From assembly GCA_020744425.1 (NCBI GenBank), contig JAGMUV010000005.1, forward strand, positions 1-64,000: a stretch of 64,000 nt of DNA, read 5' to 3'. Position numbers and translations under genes: made by a program. The notes under the pieces are model-generated. The model had not been told where the DNA came from and ran no database searches. It saw only the letters and a program-made list of their open reading frames with translations. The stretch comes from Dactylonectria macrodidyma. Taxonomy: Eukaryota; Ascomycota; Sordariomycetes; Hypocreales; Nectriaceae. Shown here in pieces: positions 10,978-23,190 of this stretch; position 1 is the first letter of the stretch, and every line of letters begins with the position of its first letter.

Positions 10978-13950
10978 CATTCTTTTATCTTAACTTAGTA
11001 ACTCTCCTTACTATTAACCTCACATTCTTATCCAAGTCTAAGCCACTATTTAAAGGATCTTAACTATCTATTCGCCTATAGTAAGCAAAATGCGTAATAC
11101 TATAGCTTCTTAACCTACTAATCACTCCTTCTACCCTGCCTGACTGCTTATCTATAAGCTTATAATTATATCCCTTTAAAATTTGAATAATAAATGCCTT
11201 CTTATCCTTAAATCCGTAAGAGTCTCCTTTAGTTAGCCTAGTAACTAAGATAAAACTAGGAGAAGTCCCTATCGCTTAATATTCTAAAGGCTTTACGAGC
11301 TTTCAAGAGTATACAAGCGCTTTAACAGATAGTATATAAGCAGACATAACCATACTAAATATATTCTCTCCTTTTGATTTCGATTTCGAATATATATCCA
11401 TAGTATAGAATAGTATAGAATAAGTAAGACTACTTCTAATCCACTATACTCTTAATAGGCTGCCCCTAGCACTACTACTATAATAAATATAAGCTTTACT
11501 AAGAACTTACTTTATATATATCTCCTATAACTAGAATAGATATTTTTCAAATTCCTTATTATTCTCTTCTTTATTACTAGTAGCCTACTTTCTATTAATC
11601 TAAGTATTCGCTTTATATATAATTATAAGCAGAAGTTCTAAAGCGTTAATAAATAACATTAAAATGATAATCATATTACTTTAATAAGTAATTATATTAA
11701 TGAAGATAATGCGGCCTTCTAAGGCTTATTATTTTATCTCTTTTATTATTAGCCCTAGTAAGAAACGCTCCTAGCCTGCTAGCCCTCTTATATACTAGAT
11801 ATACTCATCTAGCTTGCATTAAGTATTAAGTCAAGTTTTATACACTACCCTGCCTTACTTAGGATCTTAATTAGCATTAGTTAGTAGAGTATTAAAGCGA
11901 TTCTATAGTTATCTGTATTCCTAAGCAGTATCCGGATATTATATTTTAAGATCTAAAAAATCACTCTAAGCGTTAATTAGCTAATTAATGATAGTAGTAT
12001 GGCCTTTTTTAAAGTACTGAAAGGCATCCTCATACTAGCCAGACTAAAGAAGCAGAGAGTATAGGTCTATAGTAATTCTACCAAACCTCAATACTGCAAA
12101 TTATTAATTATCTAGACTAAGCTACTAAGTATTCATAATTAGGAGTAAATTAATAACGCCTTTTCTAATTCTAATAGCTATATATATACTTCTTATGCTT
12201 AGAGCCATTATAAATAAGGATAGATATCAAGCACTAGCCTTAATATATATAAATAGAATTACTACTAAACAATCCTATACACACTCCTAAGCGAACAAAG
12301 CCTCATTTAAGTCTTTATCCTTATGCTTTAACTTATAATAAGATTATAAGATAGACTTAGAATAATTAAGGGAAGTTTTCTAATAGGGATTATTAATTAT
12401 AAATAGACTATCCACTTCCTTTATATAAGTAATAGTATTATTAAAATTAATAAGTAAATCTATTTTCTAATATTAGAAATAGAGTCTTTACTTAAGAGCA
12501 TATAATGCAATTAGTTTATAGCTATAGTCTTCTAGGATTATTATAAGTACTTCCTATACTCTATGAATTGCTTTATTTAAATCATTCTTATTACTAGTTA
12601 CTATATAATAAAGCTTAAACTTATTTCTAAGATTACCTAGGAAACTAGGTCTAGATAGGTAATTCTTTAGTAAGAGATTGCATACTTCCTTAGCTATATT
12701 AATAGCCTTATTAAAGTCTGCTTTATCTCTTTCCTATTAAAATCGAAATAGATATATGCTTAAGAGGTTATTTAAGCGGATAGCTTAAAGAATATTATAT
12801 CTAATATCCAATTTAAGCAACTCTTCCATTAATTCAATTGCTTTTTTTCAATTAGTTATATTACTAATACATTAACTATATACATTAAGGCTGCTTATAA
12901 GGTTACTTAAGTATTATAAGCAGAAGCAGGAATCAGTTATTAGTATTAAAGTAACTAATCCTCTTAATATTATAATTACTTCCTTAAGAGCAGGGTCACT
13001 CTTAGTTCGTTTATATAGAGTGACTAAATAGCCTCTAAGGTTGCCTAGCCGCCGGGCTCGCCTAGGACTCTCTACAGATACTTTATCAATCCCTTATTAT
13101 ATAAGTTTAATAGCTTTATCTAAATATAATTAATCAGTTATTTATTAGTATTAGTAATTAAGACATATACTAAGGTAATTCAAGTAATAAACCTAAGTAG
13201 TTACTAAATATTAATTTAAGTTAAGTACTTATCTTCCTAATTTTATAGATTCTTCTAAGGAATCTATATCTCCTATTTCCTTATACTAAGTCAGAAGAGA
13301 TCTTCTAAGACTAAGTAAATAGTTAGAATAAAAAGGGTCATCTTCTAATATTAAGGTAATAGCCTCTCTTAAAACCTGCATTACTTCTTCTAAGTATAGT
13401 CAGTCGTTCTTCTATTTATATAAGCAGATCAGAACTTCACTAAGATTCTATAGAGAATTAGAGCAGTAAGGGTCGCTTAATAGTAGTAATAATCTAACTA
13501 CTTCTCTTATAATCTCTAAAGGATTAAAAATCGCATTATTATCTACCTTATAGTAAGACTTAGCTTTATTATATAAACAATAAAGAGAAGACTTATAGGT
13601 CTACTAAGTACTCTTATGTATACTTAACTAATTATTATCTATATATTTTAAGAAGTTTATTCTTATTATTACTAGGCAGCGCTTAGGAATAATACAGATC
13701 CTAAACCTCCTTTACTTAAACTTTAAAATAGAAGCTGCTATCCGCTACTATTATTACTATTATAGCTTCTTTAATACATTTATCTAACAATTCTATATTA
13801 CCTAATACTAATATCTAGTTTACCTCCTTAGTATCTTATTTAATAGTCCATAACCTGCTATATTAAGGAGTATCTTATTTAGTAATCTATAACCTACTGT
13901 ATTAAGGGGTATCTCATTTAATAGCCTATGGCTTACTATATTAGGGGTTT
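10978..13950 (-). pseudogene. TPR-CHAT gene relic, N-terminal and central part
   Basis: Minus-strand relic of a fungal tetratricopeptide-repeat plus CHAT protein. From about 13600 to 12500 it shows TPR-type repeats with the spacing typical of fungal TPR-CHAT proteins (motifs such as YKEIGDIDSLEESIKLGR and ARRLGNLRGYLVTLYKRT). The usual linker follows at about 11850-12010 (GRITIDLYSLLLQSGQY and a Gly-rich RGLAG stretch), then the start of CHAT near 11720 (GRIIFINI). The histidine box at about 11042-11095 reads HFAYY where the family has HFACH; both changes are C-to-T or G-to-A. The chromovirus interrupts CHAT between this box and the cysteine box, which lies at 2750-3104. CHAT is a caspase-like peptidase fold found on STAND and TPR proteins. 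The start is not determined; there is at least one frame change near 13600. Dead gene. Confidence 0.75.
13831..13947 (-). repeat. 39-bp tandem repeat, three copies
   Basis: Three collinear 39-bp units starting at 13831, 13870 and 13909, diverged by transitions. In the minus-strand frame this is a 13-residue repeat with a core like GYRLLNKI. It lies just upstream of the TPR relic and probably belongs to its N-terminal region. Confidence 0.8.
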
Positions 13951-16900
13951 TCATCCTTATTATAGCTATGCCTAGAGGAATCGTTAGATAAATCCATTCG
14001 AAGGGGTTAGCTATTAAATAAGCAATTATCTTTCCTATCGATATTATATATATAAGTGGCTTATTAAGGAACTTCGTCTATATATACTGTATTAGATTTA
14101 CATACGGAGCTTGCAATCAATCAAAAGGTCCTAGTATTCAATAGAGTTAGACCCAGAATCTAATAATAATTAAATTCATCTAGAATCCCTTAAGCCCCTC
14201 TTTTCCTATAAGGGGTTTTTATCTCTTCTAATACTACCCCCTCTAACTAAGACTAGGAGGATATCGATATATTAGAGGATTGTAGGAATCCGAGCTCAAT
14301 CTAACGCACTACTACTCTATTATTAAGTTTAGGCTTTATAGAAGCAGGGTACGTATATGCATAGCTGCCCGATCATTATATATAGTTTGGTTATTAATAA
14401 TATAATTAAATAATTATAACCTAATCTCTAAATAAACTAATCCTTAAGTAAAAAAGTAAATCTCTTAATCTTATTAATATAGAGTAAGCTATTTATACTA
14501 TATAATGCTTTTACACTCTATAGTTAATACGTCCTAATAACTTCATTACTTAGCTTAATAATCCTCTTAAAGCCCACTATACGCCCTTATATTAGCCAGA
14601 GCCTGAAGTTAAGTAATCCTCGCTTAACTCTATAAATAGCAAAAGCTATAAAGGTAACCATACTACGATTCGATCGAAACTTATATTATTAATATCTAGC
14701 TACTTTTTAATATAGTCTAAAGTGAAGGTATATATAACTTTAAATTATATCCTTTACTATAATCTAGAAAATTCTAATAATATATTTAATACTACTATAT
14801 ACATACTAATAACCTAAGACTGGCTTAAGTATAGACTTAAAAGATTAAATATATATATAATTATTACTATATATATAATATATAATACTAGAATTAGCTA
14901 AGAGGAAACTAATAAACTTAGCAGTAGCGGCTAGGTCATAGTCCTAAATATACTAAACCTTATAGTACTGATTAAGGATCTACTTAGTCCTAAGATAAAG
15001 TTAGAGTATAATGAAAAGGATAGGGGAAGTATTGAGTATAAGGTTCCTAGTAAATAGATATTCGCTTAGGCCTATCATAAGGTTACCTATAACTAGTATA
15101 AGAAAAAGATAATAGATAATACCTTTTTAAGAAGGAGTAGAGTATAGATATTAAGATAAAAGCTCTAAAGTAAAGAGGATAAGGATAATAAAAATATAAT
15201 TAAAGTAGAATTAAGTAAGGTAAGTGATTTAAGCTAAGGTTAGAATAAGGAGATAATTAGGGATATAGCTTTATATACTCTACTTAATAAAAGAGAATAG
15301 TAAATAAATTACCAGCCTATTATATCTACCTCTACTTATTTCCATCTAACCTTCTAAATTAAAGTCCTTATATTTCTAATAGTATTACTACTTTCTCTAT
15401 TTCTTTTTCTTTTCTTTCTTTTTTCTCTTCTAATATTAATACTAGCTTATTATATCTCTACTCACTACCACTCCCCTCCTTACTAATATTTTTAGAAAGA
15501 CTAATAATATTAATAAGCTTATTTAAAACTTCGCCTTTAGTAAAGTAAAATATATAGACTAAATGCATAATTAATACTAAGCCTTAGAGTAATAGTAGTC
15601 TTCTATATATAATAATAACCCATATAATAAATATATGCCTATGCCCTGAATATAATAATACCTCGCTCTGCCTCTATCTAGATAGGTACTAACAGGCCTC
15701 TTAGAACTAATAAAACACATACTATATTATTACTAACCAGGTTCTCTCCACACCACCACTATAGCCAATAGTGCTATTAGATTATCTTAACTTAGATAAA
15801 AAGAATATTATATCTTCTTTTCTAATATATCTCAAGCCCTAACCAGTCCGCTACCCGCCCCTATAAATAGTACTATTAGAATTATCTTAACTTAGGTAAA
15901 AAATACACACTTACCCTATACTAGCCTTTATAAGATAATCTAATAGTACTATTACTCCTTAATATAGGATAACTATAACTTAATAGTACTATTCTTTATT
16001 CTCCCCTAAGAGTAAGACTGCCTTAATAGTAGAACCAGTATAGCCCTAAGATAATAAACATAATATAATACTTAGTAATAGTCCTATTCCTATTATATAT
16101 CTACTTACTTAAGCTTAACTAACTTATAAATAAAAAGGCCTATTAATTACCTATCCTAAATAATAGCTAAACACCTATCTACCCATTCTTACTAGTTATT
16201 CTTAAAGATATACTTAATAAAGCTTCTCAGTTCCTTCTTAAAAAACAGGAGGTCTCTACGAAACTTATAAAGCTCCTCTTCTAGCATAAGACGCAATTCA
16301 TAATTTCACAGGCTATCTTAACTGCCTTTAACCTAGATTCACTCTAATTCTCAAAGCAGTTAATTATTAACTCCCTTATACTCTATAATTCATAGAACAA
16401 TCAGCTTTAATACACAGACTATATTATAAAAGTAATATCTTTCAAGCATAATCTAACTATAAAATAGCTTACTAATCTTCTTTATTATTTTAGTAACTTA
16501 TAGCACTTGCCTATTATCTTTTTCCTATAGAAATTCCTTTAGCTATAGAAACTAGAGCATTCTTATAACTATATTTACTACTAAAAGAGCCAGATCTCTC
16601 CACTTAGTTACTATACTAAAGACTTTTATATTAAGTTAAACCTCTAGGGTTATACTTAATACTATAATAATTAAAGTCAGGATAAGCATAAGATTATATA
16701 ATAGGTCCTTAAGATAGCCTATTAAATAGCAATATGCTATATAATAGTAAGATAGTATATACTGATTTCCTTTAGTAAACAGACGTTTTAGCTTATTAAA
16801 CCCCCTATATATAATATTGGGGACCTATTTAAATAGGACCTTATAACTAAGGTCAATCCGCTGCTATATTCTCGCTCGCTTACTATTAACTAGCTCGGCT

Positions 16901-19900
16901 ACTATACAAGCCTCTGCTTCTAATGCTTATTACTTAAGACTATTCAGCCATACTATAAGCACAGTTACTAGCATTACCGCTCTAATAAGCTATACTACTT
17001 ACTAATATATTAACCTTTAATAATAAAAACCAGGAACCTACTTAATCTTTATAAATACTATAACGGCTATAATGCTTAAAACCTACTATGCCCTTATTAT
17101 AAAGCCTCCTTTAGTATACTTAATAGCAGCCTAAAAGATAGAAGGCTAAGTTAAACAAGTCAGTACTATAGATTCTATTCTTATATAGCCTTTCTTACTG
17201 CCTTCTATTAATACTACATATACCTCCTTAGCAAAGTCTTACTATATCTTTAATATAATCTTAGAATTATTAATTAACTGATTATCGAATTTAAGAACTT
17301 TGGCTAAAAGCTTCTTAAAATATCTATAATTAGAAAATGTAAAATCATACCTATAGTCAGTATAGCTCTTAGCTGATTATTATTAGAAAAAAGTAAAGAA
17401 GATAGTAAGAGTGTAGAGCGATAGATATATAATAATTTAAATAGAGTATCCCCCTCTTCCTATACTACTAACACTACTATCGCCTAGCTACTAGTATTAT
17501 TCAGATCGCTATTATTTTATAACCTACTACTATTACTATTACTACTACTATAAAGGCTGCAGTTAAGACTATAATAAACTTATTAATAGATAAAGGCTAC
17601 TATCTCTAGTACTTATAGGTCTTAGAATACCTTATTTAAGAACGAGGTCATTCTATACACTCTATCTATCGATCAGCCTTTAAGCTTAGTAAACTAGAGT
17701 TAACTATAGTAATTAGCTATAATAGAGCAGTTATAATAATACTCAAGCAATATAATATACATTAGAATAGGCCGCCCGTTGCTTAGCTAAGGCCATCTTA
17801 CTAAGTTAATAAGCCCTTATCCTTCTTAGATATTAAATATCCGTAGTAATATAAATAGCTACTCGTACGTCCGTAGGCTATCCATCGTCCCTAGGAGCCT
17901 TATGACTTTAGAGGGCAGTACTCTTAGATCGTTCGTAAAGCAAAAATTGCCTAGCCGATTAAAAGTAGTAATGCCTTCTAAGAGGGCTATGCCTAATCCT
18001 TTCGAACCTCCTTCCTAGAAGCGATAGTCCATCTCTACTATAGCCGCCTCTAGGACCTTAGTAAAGGCTATGAGCATACCTAGAAAGATCTCCGGAAGGA
18101 ACTATTATAAAACACTAGTATAGAGCTGCTTCTTTTTAAAGAAGAGTCACATAAGCTAGAAGATAGACTGCAGCATAGTATAAAAGTTCCTACACTAGTG
18201 CATAAGCCGTAGAGTATTAATTAATATTACTTACTCAAACCAGAATGCATACTCCTTTACTTATATAGCTGCCTTAATTCTCTAGTATTCTTATATAAAG
18301 AGTATTAACACACTAGGGTTATTAAGTATAAATTACTCTTATAACTAAGCTAGCAAGCATTACTATTTGCCTTAAAAGCAAGCTATATATTAAGCTTCTA
18401 TTAATAGAATAGTAAGAACACCTATTATAAGACTGTAGCTAGTGAGTAGATTATTAGGTTAGTAATAAATTAACCGCTTAAGATTTAAATACCCCTAGAA
18501 AAAACCGAAAGAAAGTATATTAGCGCTTTAATTCTAATAGCTTATATTCTCTTTTATAATAGTAAATAGGTTACTATCTAAGAAGGCAAGTAAACAATCC
18601 GAACTAAAGTTCTTATATATAAGATAAAAGCCAAGTAGATAGAAAGTATAGTTACTTTTATAAAATTCACTAGCTACCTAATTACAATCAGTAAGTAAGC
18701 ATACTATAAGACCAGTTCTTTTACTTAGATATATCCTTACTATAGTATAGTAAACATTAACCACTAGAATATAAGAAATATAACTGATATTATTAAGGTT
18801 ATACTTAGCTTCGAGGGCCTTATAGAGTCGCCTTAAGCTAGCACTATATAAAGTATTATACTCTTTATAGTAGCTTAATAATAATACTAATAGTAGAGGG
18901 ATACCTAAAGACAATATATCTCCTTATTCATCTTTAATATCTCTATCCCTTTCTAAATACTAGTAGGATAGCTTATCCTCTTCCTCCCTTTCCTATTATA
19001 GCTGCCCTTTATTAACACTAGATAAAAGGGATATATTAGTATTCTCAGCCCTACTTATCTACCTTTCAAACCTCTCTACTTATTACTGCTCCTTATCCTT
19101 ATTCTCATTACCTTCATCCTCCCTTTCCCCTTCCTTACCCTTATAATAATAATTGCCTCTTAGTAAGTATAATATAGTTACATAATTAGTCTCTATAGTA
19201 ACCAATAATTCGAACTCCTCATTATAACCTTCCTCACTATAGCTAAGGCGAAAAGATAGTAATAGTAGAGCAGTATTACTAGCCTCTATTAGTAGGAATA
19301 GGCTGCCTTTTATAGTATTAGAGTGTTCCTCTGCCTCCTCTAGCCCCTATCCTTATATTCTCTAATTATTATTATCTTTATTATTAGACCGGTTATTATT
19401 ATCTTCTATATTATTATAATACATTAGTATAATAAGAGTTTCTTACTTAAGATTTACTATTTCTTTAGTAACTTCGATCTTAATATTCGTACTATAGTTA
19501 TATATATAGAAGGCAGGTTAATAGTCCAGCCAGAAACTATTACTAATATTAGAAAGCTTTTTAATAAATCCATCCTAGCCTTCTATAAAGTAAGTCTAAA
19601 ATATGATCTATTTATTAAATGCGATCATTTATGTATCTATGCCTCTAAGGGCCTATCTTAGCTCAATCCCTTTATTAAAAAGCTCTTTACAAAAGAAGAT
19701 ATCTTTAATATATAATATAAGCACTATAGTATGACTGTATATAAGAGCAGTCCTTATTTATATTATATTAGCCTATTAATATAGATTACTATTTAAGCTA
19801 TTACTAGAAACCCTCTGAATTGAGTGCATTATAATAAACCAGGCCTTTCGAATAGTACTAGTAGTAATACAGAAAGTACAGCTGCCTAGATTGAAATAGA

Positions 19901-20260
19901 TCCCCTATATATACTTCACACTATATAGCGCGTACTAATACTATAAGGATATAATAATATTATTAAAGAAATGACTAGACTAATAAATCAGTTAATATAG
20001 CTAGCTAATAATACTAATAAAATCAAGTCAGAAAATAGAGTAGTATACATCATCTTCACTTACTACTTTCAACTCTATCTTCTTATTCCTATAATTAATA
20101 ACAGCTTAGCGCTAAAAGAGATCAAAAGCACGCACTTTATTAAAAGCCTTATCATTTATCTTAGTAATAAACTCATTAGCTAAGTCCGTATTTACATCAG
20201 TCAGAAGGCACTTATAACCGAAAAACCATATAGTAATCTTATATCCTAAGGCTAAAGAGA

Positions 20261-20282
20261 GGGGGGTGGGGGGGGTAGGGGG
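20261..20282 (+). other. G-rich tract with G-quadruplex potential
   Basis: Runs of six, eight and five G separated by T and TA inside otherwise AT-rich DNA. Splitting the eight-base run gives four tracts of at least three G. Such a run is unusual in RIP-mutated sequence. Confidence 0.6.
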
Positions 20283-21999
20283 TTCTATTACTATATCTAT
20301 ACAGTCTTTACTAAGGACGTTACTATACTGTATATCCAGGAATCGCTAGTATAACGATCAATTCTCTAACCTCTTTAAAACTATTCTATCGATTCTTACA
20401 TACTGGCTATATTACTTCTAAAGCCTATAAGCTCTTTAAGGTAGTATTCATTAGTTAAGAATGAAGAGACATATTCTCACGCCTCCTCCTAGTTATTACT
20501 ATTATTAATATTAAGGTTATTAAAATAAGCCTTAAAATTAACCTCTTCTAAAAGTCCTAGATATAATATAGTTAAACTATTAGAATACTAGCTAGTAAAA
20601 GAGGGATTAGTAATTAAAAATAGATAAAGTATTAAGGCTAAAGGATAGAACTATTCTTACTAAATGACACTAGTTATGACTTAACCGGGTGATTTATAGT
20701 AATTAACTAATAAGTATACTAATATAATTAAACATATAATGCACAGCTTCTCATAACTGCATTATTAACCACATTTATTATAATAGTTATATTATATAAT
20801 AATACTACTACTTAGATTAAGTCTAAGCTAAGAAAGACCAGTACTCCTATCTATTCTCTACTCCTTACTCTAAATGCATTTATAAATAACTTAAGTCAGC
20901 TAACCTAAGGGTGAGTGTCTAAGCGTGTATATATAGCTAAGAGTTAACTTATGAATATAATGAATTATAAAACAATTATTCTCTTAATTACTATTAATCA
21001 CATTCTATTACTTATTATATAATATTAGACCTATTATTATATTAATCAGTAATAAAGAAGAAGGAAAGGTAAAAATAAAGTAGCTTGCTTATTATAAGAG
21101 CTATAGAACTCTAAACCTTCTCTATTATATTCTAAAACGATAGGGGGTCATTACTTACTTTCAAATCCTCCTAGCTTATCTAAACCTTCCTATATATTTC
21201 TTACATTTCAGAATTTACTAATAGACATACTCACTATTAAATATATAAGATTATCCTTTCATTTTAGCTCTAATATTTCACAAAACCGATTAAAATATAT
21301 ATTCTATACTATTATAAATATTTAAATAAAAGCATATTAATATTAGCTTTATTAATAATATTATAACGGGTTTTTATTAAATTCTATTTATAAACTTAAT
21401 TAAAAAGTACTATAATATATATTTCTTAATTACTCATTCTCTATATTATATCTGCTTAATATAAGGTAAATTCAGGCTATCTATTATTTCTATTACTAAC
21501 TTCCTAATATTATAATAAGCCCATTCATCTAAAGTGCTAATATTAATAACTATAATACTAATATATTTTCATTAGTTAGATTAAGTCAACCGGGTTTGCG
21601 CTAGCTGCTTAGGAGACTTTTCCTCCCCCCTAGTAACTAAATAACCCTAGTCCCCCCTAGCATTCCTAGCAATTATAAAGAACGACTGACTTCAGCTATA
21701 AGATATAGCTATAATAGTAAATAGCCTATAGCTCCTCGCCCCTAGTCTCTCCCTTTCTAATAATTCCTTAATAATCATAAAGGCTATAGTAAAAGTAATA
21801 CAGCTATATAGCTTAATTACTATATTAATAATAAGCCTATTTACTTAGCCATCTCCTTAGTTTAACTATTACAACCCTAACCCCCGCTTATCGTATTAAT
21901 TAGGACGAACCCTTATAATAATAAAGGCTGTTTAATATATTAATTTAATAAGATAGCGTTCTATTAAGGAGCGTGCCCGTCTTATGACTAGCTAAGCCC

Positions 22000-23190
22000 C
22001 TTTTATAAAAGCAATAACAATAATAATAGTAGCGGCTAGTACTAATACTAGTACTAGTACTAGTACTAGTACTACTAGATATTAGCTAAAGATATAGTAG
22101 CTATTCTCTCTAATAGGAGCTTCTTATACTCTTAATGCACTAGCTTAATTTTCTATAGTACTTCGCTTAACTAAGGGGCTCTATTATTAGACTCATTATT
22201 TCCTACTGCCTTATAATACCGATCCGCAGCCTACGCAAGTATAATATCATCAATTAGCGCACTAAGCTCTATAGAAGCATATATACTATTAAGTATAGGA
22301 TTCTCTATTACTTTAAGTATGTTTTTAAACTAACTATAAATAGCTCGTATAATAGCAGAGGCTGGTTTATAGTATATACTATTATTCTAATAATAATAAT
22401 CACATTCTAGTACTGCATCCTGCTATGCTAGGCGAAATAATCCAGGCAATATAGCATTCTAGACGACTTAGAAAAGGCCTATTCATAGGTCATTAGTAGT
22501 AAAGCGCTTAGTATAGCTAGTATTATACTCTTTAGGCATTAGATTAAGGTAAGGTTTAGTTAAAGGATTCTTAAATCCAGCTATATAACTCTAAAGGTAG
22601 TCTAGCACTTACTTTTCTAGGAAACGAGAGTGCTAGTCTAACCATATTATAGCATTATTATAACTATTACTATAACCTTTCTCTCTTAACTAAGCCTACC
22701 AGTCCGGCCTATATATAGCAAGCATTAACTTCTGAAACGCTATTATCAGGTCCTATCGCCTTAGCGGCTTATTACTATCCTAGCGATCGATAATATCGAT
22801 CAGTTAAGGATTAAACTAGCATATTACATAGTATATAACTTGCGTTATAATCTCGCCTTCATCCTTCTTAATGCTTAGAAATAACTATATATCTAGAAAA
22901 TAGAGAGAAGGTTAATATTAGAGGATATAGTAATAAAGGTTATAATAGTCCTTCTTATCGAGTGAGTTAAAGAATCCCGCCTATTAAGACATCTCTAGGG
23001 CTAGTATAGTAATAATACAGGCTGAATCATTGCCATCACTGCTCCGTATTAAGTAAAAGAGCTAGCATACCTCTATCTCTATATAGGTATCGTCCCTAAG
23101 GCTACTAGCTAGCTTAGCCCAGTCTGAAGTCTGAATCGAATTAGTAGCACTCTTAGGAAAAGTCCTCAGGGTCTCCAGTACTTAATAGAG
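22000..23190 (-). pseudogene. unrecognised RIP-degraded protein-coding relic
   Basis: A single minus-strand frame reads as a plausible globular protein for close to 400 codons, with natural composition and segments such as IRSSDGNDSACIITILALEM, FNSLDKKDYYNLYYYIL and FKNPLTKPYLNLMPKEY. Interruptions are TAA, TAG and TGA. I cannot place the family. No helicase, transposase or NACHT motif is visible. It could be a host gene caught in RIP or part of an unknown repeat. The call rests on composition and continuity only. Confidence 0.4.
22036..22079. repeat. CTAGTA-type hexamer simple repeat
   Basis: Tandem ACTAGT/CTAGTA hexamers for about 44 bp, self-complementary because ACTAGT is a palindrome. 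Likely replication slippage. Confidence 0.8.

Noticed and set aside
13951..18900. Very long open frames appear if TAA, TAG and TGA are read as Gln or Arg, for example plus strand 16236-18690
   Set aside because: With all stops rewritten, every frame is open, so openness means nothing. Only frames with recognisable family motifs were called; this one has none.
18678..18914. 78-codon minus-strand open frame
   Set aside because: Could be a relic but no family feature is visible; left as part of the AT-rich region.
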